Assembly: GCA_964631945.1 (NCBI GenBank)
Contig: CAZWAY010000004.1
Span: 1 to 64,000, forward strand
DNA length: 64,000 nt
Reading direction: 5' to 3'
Source: JABFRZ01 sp964631945
GTDB lineage: Bacteria > Planctomycetota > UBA1135 > GCA-002686595
Under the pieces are notes generated by a model. It was not told the DNA's origin and did no database searches. It saw nothing but the letters and a program-made list of their open reading frames with translations. Numbering within the stretch: position 1 is the first letter of the stretch; each line of letters starts with the position of its first letter. Positions 26,582-35,335 of this stretch are shown one piece after another. The translations under genes were made by a program, and so were the position numbers.

Positions 26582-26659
26582 GGCCCCATCGTCTAGGCCG
26601 GCCTAGGACACCAGGTTTTCATCCTGGCGACAGGGGTTCAAATCCCCTTGGGGTCACCA
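26582..26659 (+). tRNA. tRNA-Glu (anticodon UUC)
   Basis: 78-nt cloverleaf: acceptor GGCCCCA with TGGGGTC, anticodon stem CCAGG/CCTGG with loop TTTTCAT (anticodon TTC), T arm AGGGG-TTCAAAT-CCCCT. The discriminator base is A and CCA is encoded. Single gene with its own strong promoter. Confidence 0.97.
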
Positions 26660-26703
26660 TATCCATCCGACCGCGGACCCAGGCTCCGGTCTGGGAGGCG
26701 CCG

Positions 26704-27303
26704 ATGAAGATCCTCCTGGTCGGTGCCTCGGGCACCATCGGCCGCGCGGTCGCCGCCGAGCTCGGAGCGCGGCACGAGCTGGTCACCGCGGGTCGCGAGT
26801 CGGGCGAGGTCCGCCTCGACCTGGCCGATCCGGCTTCGATCCGCGCGGCCTATGCCGAGATCGGAGCGCTCGACGCGGTCGTGTGCGCGGCCGGCAACGT
26901 GACGTTCAAACCCCTGGCGCAGATGACGGCGGCCGACTTCGAGCTCGGATTGCGCGACAAGCTCATGGGGCAGGTGAATCTCGTGCTGCTGGGGCGTGAG
27001 CACGTCACGGCAGGCGGCTCGTTCACGCTGACGGGAGGCGTCCTCGACCACGACCCCATCGTGGCGGGGACGTCGGCCGCCCTGGTCAACGGTGCGCTCA
27101 ACGCCTTCGCGCTCTCGGCCTCCATCGAGCTCGAGCGCGGCCTGCGCGTGAACGTGGTGAGCCCTGGCGTGATCACCGAGGCGCTGGACGCGTACGCGCC
27201 GTACTTCCGCGGCTTCGAGTCGGTGTCCGCCGCACGCGCCGCCCTGGCGTACGCCAAGAGCGTCGAGGGCAAGCGCACGGGGCACGTCTTCCGCGTCGCT
27301 TGA
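26704..27303 (+). CDS. short-chain dehydrogenase/reductase
   Basis: A 199-residue compact SDR oxidoreductase. The nucleotide-binding motif GASGTIG lies at residues 8-14. The NAG-like segment is CAAGNVTF, followed by a TGG-containing strand and NVVSPGVI. The usual catalytic YxxxK appears replaced: the segment after TGGVLDHDPIVAGTSAALVNGAL has no Tyr, as in the atypical small SDRs. Ser/Asn chemistry or a non-catalytic role is possible. A strong GGGAGG five bases before ATG 26704 fixes the start. It follows tRNA-Glu by 44 bp. Confidence 0.85.
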   Translation: MKILLVGASGTIGRAVAAELGARHELVTAGRESGEVRLDLADPASIRAAYAEIGALDAVVCAAGNVTFKPLAQMTAADFELGLRDKLMGQVNLVLLGREHVTAGGSFTLTGGVLDHDPIVAGTSAALVNGALNAFALSASIELERGLRVNVVSPGVITEALDAYAPYFRGFESVSAARAALAYAKSVEGKRTGHVFRVA

Positions 27304-27382
27304 GAGGCGGGGCCGAGACGAGGGGTCGCCCTTCGATCCAGAATGAGGCGCCGACAGCGGCCTCCGACGGCGATGGCGCTGC

Positions 27383-28294
27383 TCAGTGCGCGCGCGGGTG
27401 CGCCTGCTCGTAGACCTGGCGCAGGCGTTCGATCGAGACGTGCGTGTAGATCTGGGTCGTGACCAGGTGCGCGTGGCCGAGCAGCTCCTGCACCGAGCGC
27501 AGGTCGGCGCCGCGGTCCAGGAGGTGCGTGGCGAAGCTGTGCCGCAGCGTGTGGGGCGAGGCCGGGCGCGTCAGGCCGGCCAGCAGGCAGGCGCGTTCCA
27601 GGATGCGTCCGAGCGCACGCGTCGAGAGCCGGCCCCCGTGCGGGTTCAGGAACACCGCGTTCGCGGCGGCCGCGCGCGGGCGCGGGCGCTCGGGATCGGC
27701 CAGGTACTCGCGCAGCGCACGCACGGCGTGGCTGCCGAGCGCGCCCAGGCGCTCCTTCTTGCCCTTGCCGCGCACGCGCGCGACGCCGCGCTCGAGGTCC
27801 AGGTCGGCGCGCTCCAGCCCGACCGTCTCGGCCGCACGCGTGCCGGCCGAGTACATGCACTCGAGCAGAGCCCGGTCGCGGCGCCCGCGCGCCGTCGTGA
27901 CGTCGGGCGCCGCCAGCAGGCGCTCGACCTCCGCCACCAGCAGCGCCTTGGGCAGCGGACGCAGCGTGCGCGCCGAGCGCAGGCCCACGGCCGGGTGCAG
28001 GCGCACGTGCCCGTGCTTCACGAGGTGCTTGAAGAACGAGCGCACGGCCGAGAGCCGGCGCTGGATCGAGCTGCGCCCCAGGCCCTGCTCGCCCTGCTCC
28101 GCCAGGAAGCTGCGCAGGATGCGCGCGGTGATGGCGCGCGGGTCGGTGATCCCCTGACGTTCCAGGAACGCGAGCAGCGCGGCGAGATCGCCCCGGTAGG
28201 CCCGCAGGGTGTGGGCCGAGGCCCCGCGCGTGACGGCCAGCTCGCGCAGGTAGCCGTCCACGTGCTCGGCGAGCGAGGCGCGCTTCCTGGTCAC
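27383..28294 (-). CDS. XerC/XerD-type tyrosine recombinase
   Basis: A 303-residue site-specific recombinase, most likely the housekeeping chromosome-dimer resolvase. A SAM-like N-terminal core-binding domain (residues 8-95) is followed by a catalytic domain with the full set: SAGTRAAE (Arg), GKGKKER (Lys), HTLRHSFATHLL (His, Arg), LGHAHL (His) and IYTHVS (nucleophile Tyr). The start is GTG 28294, with TAAGAT just six bases upstream, so it is possibly leaderless. No phage genes, att repeats or dif-like site were noticed nearby. Which of XerC or XerD it is cannot be told from one gene. Confidence 0.92.
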   Translation of the reverse strand: MTRKRASLAEHVDGYLRELAVTRGASAHTLRAYRGDLAALLAFLERQGITDPRAITARILRSFLAEQGEQGLGRSSIQRRLSAVRSFFKHLVKHGHVRLHPAVGLRSARTLRPLPKALLVAEVERLLAAPDVTTARGRRDRALLECMYSAGTRAAETVGLERADLDLERGVARVRGKGKKERLGALGSHAVRALREYLADPERPRPRAAAANAVFLNPHGGRLSTRALGRILERACLLAGLTRPASPHTLRHSFATHLLDRGADLRSVQELLGHAHLVTTQIYTHVSIERLRQVYEQAHPRAH

Positions 28295-28300
28295 GCGACG

Positions 28301-28306
28301 ATCTTA
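28301..28306 (-). promoter_or_regulatory. -10 box at xer start
   Basis: TAAGAT (minus strand) ends six bases before the GTG at 28294. The spacing predicts transcription starting at or next to the start codon. Confidence 0.45.
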
Positions 28307-28343
28307 CGAACCCGGCCCGCGCGGGGCCCGGATCCGGCCGCGC

Positions 28344-30176
28344 TCAGCGCGGCTCCGCTGGCTCCATGAGCGCGCGGATCTTGGCCAGGTTCTGCGTGGC
28401 GAGCGCGTGCCGCGGATCCAGCTCGAGCGCCCGCAGGAGATGGTGCTCGGCCTCCTGGGGCTTTCCGGCGCGGAACAGGCAGCGCGCGAGGTCGTTGTGC
28501 AGGTCGGCGGACTCGGGCCCACCGGCCAGGCATTGCCGGTACTCCGCGCTGGCTTCGGCCCACAGCTCCTGGCTCATGTAGGCGCGCGCGAGGCACTCGT
28601 GGGCCCGCACGGAATCGGGATTGTCGCGCAGGACGGAGTGGAAGAAGGCGATCGCCTCCTGGCCTCGACCGAGGTCGGCCAGGGCCTGACCCAGGTTCAT
28701 GTAGGTGCCCCCGTCGACCACGGGCGTCTGGATGGCCAGCAGGTACTGCGCCAGGGCTTCCTCGTGGCGTCCGCGCTTCGCGTAGGCCTGGCCGAGGTTG
28801 TTGTGGGAGCTGGGATTGCCGGGCCGCTTCGCGACCGCGTCCTGCCAGATGCTGAGGTCGCTCTGGAAGACGACGTTGCGCTGCACCGTCAGCAGGCCGA
28901 GGACCGCGACGACGACGACCGGAAGCGCGAGCCAGTACGGGGACGCGCGCGCTCCGGCTCCGCGCAGGAGGCGCCGGCCGGCGCCATGGAGCCCGAGCAC
29001 GACCACGATCAGCACGCTGGCGAGCGGCAGGTGCATGCGGCGCTCGGCGCCGACCTCGGTGAGGATCGGCACGATGCTGGAGCTGGGCGCGAGGATCCCG
29101 AAGAACCACGCGCCGAGGAAGCCGAGTCGCGGGCGGCGCACGAGAGCCCACGCCGTTCCCGCCAGCAGCGGCACGACGACCAGCGCGGCCGGCACGATCT
29201 CGCGGGCCGAGTCCGCCAGCCGGCGTCCGTAGTCGAGGCACAGCTCGGTGGGCCAGAAGGTGAGGCGCAGGTAGTGGGCGATCATCACGAGCTGCGTCGC
29301 TCCGTAGCGCCACCAGGGCACGCCCAGGCCGAATCCGACCGACGCCCCGCGCGGATTCTGGGCCACGATCCAGGCCAGGATCACCCAGGTGCTCGCCAGG
29401 CCCGCGTACAGCCCGCGGCGCTCCTTCCAGGCCGCGCGCCAGCTCGGGTAGAGGAACGCGCGATCGTAGATCAGCACGAGCAGCGGTGTCGCCGCCATCG
29501 CCTCCTTGCTGGCCATCCCGAGCGCGCAGGCGAGCACGCTCGCCGCCGCCCACGGTCGCCGCCGTTCTCCGCTGGCGGCCGCGAGCGCGGCGTACAGGGT
29601 CGCGAAGCAGAAGAGCCCCATCAGGAGCTCGGTGCGCTGGATCACGTAGGTCACCGCGTCGACCTGCAGCGGGTGGACGAGCCACAGCGCGGCGATCGTG
29701 AGCGCCAGAGCCGTCGTCGCGCCGCGGGCGTGGGCCAGGGCCATGCCCGGGAGCGCGAGCGTGCGGCGCACCAGCGCGAACAGCAGCACGCCCGAGAGCA
29801 CGTGCACCAGCAGGTTGAAGACGTGGTATCCGCGCGGATTGCGGCCGCCGGCGCCGATGCCGAGCGCGCGCAGGGCGGGCGCCAGCGGCCCGCTGCCCAG
29901 CGAGATCTCTCCCAGGGCGTAGTTGGCGGAGAGCGAGAGCTCCACCACGGGCCGCCCGCTCTCGGTCGAGTGCCGCAGCTCGGTCGTACCGAACGGCCAC
30001 AGTCGCTCGATGCGCGGGTTGGTCTCGATCGCGGGTTCGTCGTCGAACAGGAACGGGACGTCGAGACTGCCGTGGAAGGCGGCGAGGCCGAGCGCGACCA
30101 GTGCCAGCGCCGCGAGCCGCCCCGAGAAACGCGCGTCGCGAAGGAGGTGCGCGATCCTCCCGGAAGGCTCGGGCAT
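28344..30176 (-). CDS. TMTC-like membrane glycosyltransferase with TPR repeats
   Basis: A 610-residue protein: about ten transmembrane segments (residues 20-455) followed by a C-terminal TPR domain (about 455-600, including NNLGQAYAKRGRHEEAL and YMNLGQALADLGRGQEAI). The first loop has the acidic pair FLFDDEPAI expected of GT-C lipid-linked sugar transferases. The overall plan resembles TMTC/O-mannosyltransferase-like proteins, so transfer of a sugar to exported protein is inferred. Starts at ATG 30176, with TAGCAT six bases upstream. It is divergent from a second GT-C gene at 30365, suggesting a shared glycosylation theme. Confidence 0.82.
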   Translation of the reverse strand: MPEPSGRIAHLLRDARFSGRLAALALVALGLAAFHGSLDVPFLFDDEPAIETNPRIERLWPFGTTELRHSTESGRPVVELSLSANYALGEISLGSGPLAPALRALGIGAGGRNPRGYHVFNLLVHVLSGVLLFALVRRTLALPGMALAHARGATTALALTIAALWLVHPLQVDAVTYVIQRTELLMGLFCFATLYAALAAASGERRRPWAAASVLACALGMASKEAMAATPLLVLIYDRAFLYPSWRAAWKERRGLYAGLASTWVILAWIVAQNPRGASVGFGLGVPWWRYGATQLVMIAHYLRLTFWPTELCLDYGRRLADSAREIVPAALVVVPLLAGTAWALVRRPRLGFLGAWFFGILAPSSSIVPILTEVGAERRMHLPLASVLIVVVLGLHGAGRRLLRGAGARASPYWLALPVVVVAVLGLLTVQRNVVFQSDLSIWQDAVAKRPGNPSSHNNLGQAYAKRGRHEEALAQYLLAIQTPVVDGGTYMNLGQALADLGRGQEAIAFFHSVLRDNPDSVRAHECLARAYMSQELWAEASAEYRQCLAGGPESADLHNDLARCLFRAGKPQEAEHHLLRALELDPRHALATQNLAKIRALMEPAEPR

Positions 30177-30182
30177 GCGCGT

Positions 30183-30188
30183 ATGCTA
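30183..30188 (-). promoter_or_regulatory. -10 box at GT-C/TPR start
   Basis: TAGCAT on the minus strand, six bases before ATG 30176. Leaderless-type spacing. Confidence 0.4.
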
Positions 30189-30274
30189 CTCGGGCGCTCG
30201 AGCCCGACAAGGCACGCCGACCGAGCGCCGTTCGCGCCGTTGCGCGAGCGTCGGGTCCCACTGCGCCAGAGTCC

Positions 30275-30303
30275 TTCATCCCGTCCCGGCCGGCCGCTAC
30301 AAT
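30275..30303 (+). promoter_or_regulatory. candidate promoter for GT-C gene
   Basis: TTCATC, 17 bp, TACAAT (30298-30303) in the recurring context GCTACAATC. The transcript would have a leader of roughly 55 nt before ATG 30365. Confidence 0.5.
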
Positions 30304-30364
30304 CGCGTCGCCGACGGTCGCCGTTGCCGGCGCGAGTTCCCCGTGTTTCGCTGCCACGCCCCTG

Positions 30365-31978
30365 ATGCGCCCGGTACGCGCGCTGCCCTTGCGTAGGATG
30401 GACGCCGGGTGGTGGGCGACGATCGCGGTCGCGCTGCTCTATCTGGCCTTGTGCGCGTCCGGCGCGCTCCAGACGGGTTCGAGCTGGGACGAGGACGAGC
30501 ACCGGCGCTACGGCGAGATCGTGCTCGACTTCTACCGTTCCTTCGGGCGCGAGCGCGCGGCGGTGACGGACGAGATGAGCTACTACGGCGCGCTGCACGC
30601 GCTGGTCGGGACGGCCGCCGAACGCCTGCTGCCCGCCCTGCCCTGGCCCTCCGCGCGCCACCTCACCTCGGTCGCTTTCAGCTTCGTCGGACTGATCTAC
30701 TGCGCGCGGCTGGCGCGCCTCCTGGGCGGGCGCTGGGCGGGCCTGCTGGCGGCGCTGCTCCTGGCCGCGACGCCGCGCTGGACCGGCGACGCGATGTTCA
30801 ACCCGATCGACATCCCGGCCGCGGGCCTGTTCATGGCGGCGCTCTACTACCTCGCGCGCATCGCCGGGTCTCTCGAGAGTGCGCGTCCGTCCGACTGGCT
30901 GCGCTTCGGGGTGGCGGCGGGGCTGACCCTGGGGGTGAGGTTGATTGGCGTCCTGCTCTTGCCCTACGCCGCCGTGCTGATCGTCGCCTGGTGGCTCGTC
31001 TCCCCGCGGCCGTACGGCGCCACGCTCCGCGCCCACGGGCCGCGCGTGCTGGCGGGCTTCGCGCTGGCGACGGCGGCCTGGTCCGGGGTCGCCCTGGCGC
31101 TGTGGCCGCGCCTGATGGTCGAGCCCGTGCGGGCCATGATCGACACGTTCGCGCAGACCCACAGCCATCCGTGGTACGGGCAGGTCCTGTTCCAGGGCAC
31201 GTACTACGGGAGCCGCGAGATCCCGCGCGCGTACCTCCCGGTGTGGCTGTGGATCACGACTCCGATCGCCACGATGCTCGGCGGCGGGCTGGCGCTCGCC
31301 TTCTGGCGCGGCTGGCTGCGCAGCGAGCGTGGCGCGCTGTTGCGCGTGGGCATCCTCGCCTTCGGGGTGTTGCTCCCACCGCTCTATGCCATCGTCTCGC
31401 ACGCCGTGATCTACGACGGCATCCGCCACTTCCTGTTCGTCGTGCCGCCGCTCACGGCCATCGCCGCCGCGGGCTGGGCCGCGGGCCTCGCGACCGTGGC
31501 GCGCTGGCGGCGCTGGGCTCTCGTTCCCTCCGCGCTCGTCCTGGGCGGGTCGCTGGCCGAGCCGATCGTCTGGTACGCGCGCTCGCACCCGCACGAGTAC
31601 GTGTACTTCAATCCGCTGGCCGGCGGCCTGGAGCGAGCCAGCCACGCCTTCGACACGGACTACTGGGGCCTGTCGCTGCGCGCGGCCGCCGAGACGATGG
31701 CCGCGCGCCGACTCGAGCTGGTCGGCTCGGACGACGTGCTGGTGGTCGTGACCAACGCCAACTGGCACCTGCTCGCGCCCTGGCTGGACGATCCCGCCAA
31801 GTACCGCCTGGCCGCACCGGGCTCGCCCTTCCACCTGCTGCTCTTGTGGTGTCGTGGGCAGGAGGTGGGCTGGGAGCTCGCCGCCCATCCGCTGAAGCGC
31901 GGCTTCGTCGTGCGCGACCAGGTCCCGTTCTGGCAGATGTACCCGGGTCCGCTCACCCTCGAGGGTCGCTCGCGCTAG
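30365..31978 (+). CDS. GT-C family (PMT/ArnT-like) membrane glycosyltransferase
   Basis: A 537-residue integral membrane protein with about ten hydrophobic segments. After the first one lies an acidic cluster GSSWDEDEHRRYGE, the expected metal/donor site of GT-C dolichyl- or undecaprenyl-phosphate sugar transferases. FNPIDIPAAGLF and the long second loop fit the PMT/GT39-type plan. A C-terminal extracytoplasmic domain of about 150 residues follows. ATG 30365 is chosen; ATG 30398 (MDAGWW) would shorten it by 11 basic residues. No Shine-Dalgarno at either. The acceptor is unknown. Confidence 0.8.
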   Translation: MRPVRALPLRRMDAGWWATIAVALLYLALCASGALQTGSSWDEDEHRRYGEIVLDFYRSFGRERAAVTDEMSYYGALHALVGTAAERLLPALPWPSARHLTSVAFSFVGLIYCARLARLLGGRWAGLLAALLLAATPRWTGDAMFNPIDIPAAGLFMAALYYLARIAGSLESARPSDWLRFGVAAGLTLGVRLIGVLLLPYAAVLIVAWWLVSPRPYGATLRAHGPRVLAGFALATAAWSGVALALWPRLMVEPVRAMIDTFAQTHSHPWYGQVLFQGTYYGSREIPRAYLPVWLWITTPIATMLGGGLALAFWRGWLRSERGALLRVGILAFGVLLPPLYAIVSHAVIYDGIRHFLFVVPPLTAIAAAGWAAGLATVARWRRWALVPSALVLGGSLAEPIVWYARSHPHEYVYFNPLAGGLERASHAFDTDYWGLSLRAAAETMAARRLELVGSDDVLVVVTNANWHLLAPWLDDPAKYRLAAPGSPFHLLLLWCRGQEVGWELAAHPLKRGFVVRDQVPFWQMYPGPLTLEGRSR

Positions 31979-32030
31979 GCGGTGAGTGCGGCCTCGGGTT
32001 CCGTGCCCGGCTCGGGGCGCGGCGAGCGGC

Positions 32031-32453
32031 CTACTTGTGCGCGGAGCGCGTGACCGGCGTGGGCTTGGCGGGCGCCGGCGTGGGCAGCTTCGGCAGGCCG
32101 CCCTCGGCGCCGCTCCAGTAGCCGCGCAGGCCGGCCAGCAGCGTCTGACGCGAGCGCCAGTTCTCGCCCACGGCGAAGCCCTGCTTTTCGGCCTCGTCGA
32201 GGGCTCCGAGCAGCGTCTGCGCGGCCTTCGCCTGCTTGTCGAGGTAGCCGATGGTCTTCTCGAGCAGCGCGCGCGTCTCGTCGTTCTTCTGCTTCTGCGC
32301 GGCGAGCTCGCCCTCGAGGCTGGCCACCCGCGCCTCGAGCCCCTGGGCCGGGGGGTTGGCCTGGGCCGCCTGGGCGGGCGGGCTCGCGCGCAGGAAGGCA
32401 ACCGCCAGGGCCGAGAGGAGCAGGAGCGACGCCGACGGAAGGAGCTTCTTCAT
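32031..32453 (-). CDS. small exported coiled-coil protein
   Basis: A 140-residue protein: signal peptide to about residue 30 (ends AQAAQA), then a helical coiled coil (residues 38-75, GLEARVASLEGELAAQKQKN). A Trp-containing helix and a Pro/Ala/Thr-rich, Lys-ending tail complete it. No family recognised. Could be periplasmic, with the tail reaching peptidoglycan or a partner. Convergent with the GT-C gene and 50 bp downstream of the MFS transporter on the same strand. Confidence 0.68.
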   Translation of the reverse strand: MKKLLPSASLLLLSALAVAFLRASPPAQAAQANPPAQGLEARVASLEGELAAQKQKNDETRALLEKTIGYLDKQAKAAQTLLGALDEAEKQGFAVGENWRSRQTLLAGLRGYWSGAEGGLPKLPTPAPAKPTPVTRSAHK

Positions 32454-32503
32454 GGCGGGGTTCCTATCGGACCCGACCTCGCCGGGCCTGTAGAGCCCGG
32501 GCC

Positions 32504-33835
32504 CTAGGCTGCGTCACTCGCGGGTAGGGGCGGCAGGCGCAGCGTGAGCAGGGCCGGCAGGGCCGACACGGCCGCGGCGCCGAGATAGGCCGCCTGGCTG
32601 CCGAAGCGCCAGTAGGCCAGGCTGGCCGCGATCGGCCCGAGCGTGCGCGCCAGGGCCATCATCGAGCGATTGGTCCCGAGCGCGAGGCCCTGGCGGTCGG
32701 TCGGAGCGTAGCGCGAAGCCAGCGAACTCAGGCAGGGCAGGGCGAGCGCGCTACCGACCGCCATCAGGCCGAGGCCCGCGTAGAGCGCCTGGCCCGAGCC
32801 GGCCAGGGCCACTCCCGCGTAGCCGGGCAGGAGCACGAGCAGGCCGGAGAGCAGCACCTTGCGCTCGCCGAGACGCGGGACCATGCGGCGCACGAGACCG
32901 CCCTGCACGAGCGCGATCAGGAGCCCCGAGTAGACGAACAACCACATGTTGTCGTGGGGTCCGTAGCCGAGCCGCTCGGCCGCCAGGAAGGTGAGCGTGA
33001 ACTCCATCCCGCTGAAGGCCGCCAGGAAGAAGAACGTGACCTGGCTGGTGAGCGCGACGCCGGGGAAGCGCAGGCGCGCGAGCTGCGCGAAGGGATTGAG
33101 CACGCGCGCGTGCTGGCTCGTGCCGCGCCGTTCGGGCGGCAGCGTCTCGCGGAAGCGCGTCGCGATCCAGGCCAGGTTCGCGAGCGCCAGCGCGGCCGAG
33201 GCCAGGGCCGGCCCCGAGAACGGGTTCAGCGCCAAGCCGGGGCTCCACGGACTCCCCGCGCCGAGCGGCACGTTCCGCGCGAGCTCGCACAGCACCGGTC
33301 CGAGGATGAACCCGAGGCCGATCGACATGCCCACGAGTCCCATCCCGCGCGCGCGGTCCTTGCCCTCGGTCACGTCGGCGATCACGGCCGAGGCGGTGGA
33401 GATGTTGCCCGAGCACAGTCCGCACAGCAGGCGCGAGGCGACCAGCAACCAGAACGAGCCCGCGAAGATCCACAGCACGTAGCCGAAGCAGGTGCCCGCG
33501 AGCGTCACCAGCAGCGTCGGCCGGCGCCCGATGCGGTCGGAGAGCCCGCCCCACACCGGCGCGAACAGGAACTGCAGCAGGGAATACAGCGAGCCCAGCA
33601 GGCCCCCGAAGAGCGTCTGCACCGCGTTCGAATCCGAGCCCGCCAGGCCGGCCAGCGAGTGGCGGAGCGCGCCGATCGCGCTGTCGGTCCCCTCGAGCTC
33701 GAAGTAGTGCTCGAGCATGCGCGGGAAGATCGGGAACAGGATCGAGAACCCGACCATGTCGAGGAACACGGTCAGGAGCACGACCGGAACGGGCGATCCC
33801 GCGCGCGCGGGCGCGCTCGCTTTGGTCTGACTCAC
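32504..33835 (-). CDS. MFS transporter (TetA/drug-efflux-like)
   Basis: A 443-residue, 12-TM major facilitator superfamily transporter. Signature between TM2 and TM3: FAPVWGGLSDRIGRRPTLL; motif C-like GFILGPVLCE in TM5; PERR in the central loop. This pattern is typical of proton-coupled drug/H+ antiporters, but the substrate cannot be assigned. A roughly 30-residue insert between TM1 and TM2 is unusual. GTG 33835 is preferred because AAGGA lies four bases upstream. ATG 33871 would add 12 residues and nearly abut the divergent pabB start at 33895. Confidence 0.86.
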   Translation of the reverse strand: MSQTKASAPARAGSPVPVVLLTVFLDMVGFSILFPIFPRMLEHYFELEGTDSAIGALRHSLAGLAGSDSNAVQTLFGGLLGSLYSLLQFLFAPVWGGLSDRIGRRPTLLVTLAGTCFGYVLWIFAGSFWLLVASRLLCGLCSGNISTASAVIADVTEGKDRARGMGLVGMSIGLGFILGPVLCELARNVPLGAGSPWSPGLALNPFSGPALASAALALANLAWIATRFRETLPPERRGTSQHARVLNPFAQLARLRFPGVALTSQVTFFFLAAFSGMEFTLTFLAAERLGYGPHDNMWLFVYSGLLIALVQGGLVRRMVPRLGERKVLLSGLLVLLPGYAGVALAGSGQALYAGLGLMAVGSALALPCLSSLASRYAPTDRQGLALGTNRSMMALARTLGPIAASLAYWRFGSQAAYLGAAAVSALPALLTLRLPPLPASDAA

Positions 33836-33894
33836 GGCGTCCTTGTACGTTGTCGTGCGCCTGGCTGCCATCCCGCTGGCCGCCGGGCCGCCCC

Positions 33895-35301
33895 ATGTCA
33901 CCTCCCTTCCGTTTCCAGCCACGCGTCGAGCTGCTCGCCGGACCGCCGGGCGAGCTGGCGCTGGTGGAGCTGGCCACGCGCCTGGGCGCGGGTCCGCTGG
34001 CGCTCCTCGACGGCTGGCCGCACGGTGCGAGCCTGCTCGGCTTCGCGCCGCTGCGCACGCGCCTGCCGCGCCGTCTGGCGGGCCTGCGCGAGCTGCTGGC
34101 GCGCCTCGAGGCGTGCCCGGGCGACGCCGTCCCCGGCCCGTTCCAGGGCGGGTTCCTGGGGGCGCTCGCCTACGAGCTGGGCGCGGCCCAGGAGCATGGT
34201 CTGGTGCTGCCGCCGGATCCCTGGCGTCTCCCGGGCCTGGTGGGCGGTCTCTACTGTGACTTCCTGGTGCGGGACGAGGCGCGCGGCACCACGCACCTCG
34301 TGCTGAGCGAGGCCCCGGGCGACGGTCGCCCGAGCGTCGGCGCGCGCGCGGCGGCGTTGCGCGCACGCTTGGCTCGGCCGGTGGCGCTCGCGCCCTGCCG
34401 GCCGCGGGGTCCGCTGCGCCGCCTGGTCACGGCGGTCGAGCACGCGCGGCGCATCGAGCGCGCGCGCGCGCAGATCGGCGCGGGCGAGATCTACCAGGCC
34501 AACCTCACGCACCGCTTCGAGCGCGAGCTCGCGGGCGAGCCGCTCGAGCTCTACCGGCGCCTGAGGGCGCTGCATCCCGCGCCCCACGCCGGCTACCTGC
34601 GCTTCGCGCGCGGTGCGCTGCTGTCGGTCTCGCCCGAGCTCCTGCTCGAGTTCGGCTACGGGCCCGGGCCGGAGCACGGATCCGGAGTGCTCGCGCGCAC
34701 GCGTCCGATCAAGGGCACGATCGCGCGCGGTCGCGACGAGGCCGAGGACCGCGCCAACGCAGCACGCCTGCTCGCCAGCCCGAAGGACCGGAGCGAGCTC
34801 GCCATGATCGTCGACCTCGAGCGCAACGACCTCGGGCGAATCGCGCGGCCCGGCGGGGTCGAGGTACGCGCCTTCCCGAGCCTGGAGAGCTACGCCAGCG
34901 TGCACCACCTCGCGGCCGACGTCGTCGCTCGCCCGCGCCCCGGGATCGACGCCGTGGCCTGCCTGGCGGCACTGTTCCCGGGCGGCTCGGTGACCGGCGC
35001 CCCCAAGCTGCGCAGCATGGAGGTGATCGCCGAACTCGAGCGGGAGGGCCGCGGCTTCGCCTACGGTTCCCTGCTGGCGCTCGACACGCGCGGCGAGCTC
35101 AGCGCGAGCCTGCTGATCCGGACCCTGATCTGGCGCGCGCGCCGTGAGCGCGGGGGCGGCGCGGGCGAGGTCACCTTCCGGGTCGGGGGTGGCATCACCT
35201 GGGGCTCGGAGCCTGCGGCCGAGGAGGCCGAGGCGCTGGCCAAGGGCGAGCGGCTCGCGCGCGCGCTGGAGGGACCCGCGCCCGGGGCCGGATCGCTGTA
35301 G
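33895..35301 (+). CDS. pabB: aminodeoxychorismate synthase component I
   Basis: A 468-residue chorismate-binding enzyme: with a glutamine amidotransferase partner it converts chorismate to 4-amino-4-deoxychorismate for folate. Motifs in order: GEIYQANLTHRF, TRPIKGT (Lys as in PabB rather than Ala of anthranilate synthase), KDRSELAMIVDLERNDLGR, GGSVTGAPK, and YGSLLALDTRGEL. ATG 33895 (MSPPFRF). No pabA is in the window. A porin-like gene separates it from the lyase gene pabC at 36413. Confidence 0.9.
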   Translation: MSPPFRFQPRVELLAGPPGELALVELATRLGAGPLALLDGWPHGASLLGFAPLRTRLPRRLAGLRELLARLEACPGDAVPGPFQGGFLGALAYELGAAQEHGLVLPPDPWRLPGLVGGLYCDFLVRDEARGTTHLVLSEAPGDGRPSVGARAAALRARLARPVALAPCRPRGPLRRLVTAVEHARRIERARAQIGAGEIYQANLTHRFERELAGEPLELYRRLRALHPAPHAGYLRFARGALLSVSPELLLEFGYGPGPEHGSGVLARTRPIKGTIARGRDEAEDRANAARLLASPKDRSELAMIVDLERNDLGRIARPGGVEVRAFPSLESYASVHHLAADVVARPRPGIDAVACLAALFPGGSVTGAPKLRSMEVIAELEREGRGFAYGSLLALDTRGELSASLLIRTLIWRARRERGGGAGEVTFRVGGGITWGSEPAAEEAEALAKGERLARALEGPAPGAGSL

Positions 35302-35335
35302 CGCCGGAGCCGGGCAAACGCTCTGCTCTACGGGC

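Noticed and set aside
27383..28294. Tyrosine recombinase as integrase of a mobile element
   Set aside because: Near tRNA-Glu, but no att duplication of the tRNA end, no phage or transfer genes, and length and motifs fit housekeeping XerC/XerD.
28407..30365. A 652-codon plus-strand open frame
   Set aside because: It mirrors the GT-C/TPR gene on the minus strand, is His/Arg/Gln-rich low-complexity, and has no domain. It is a shadow frame.
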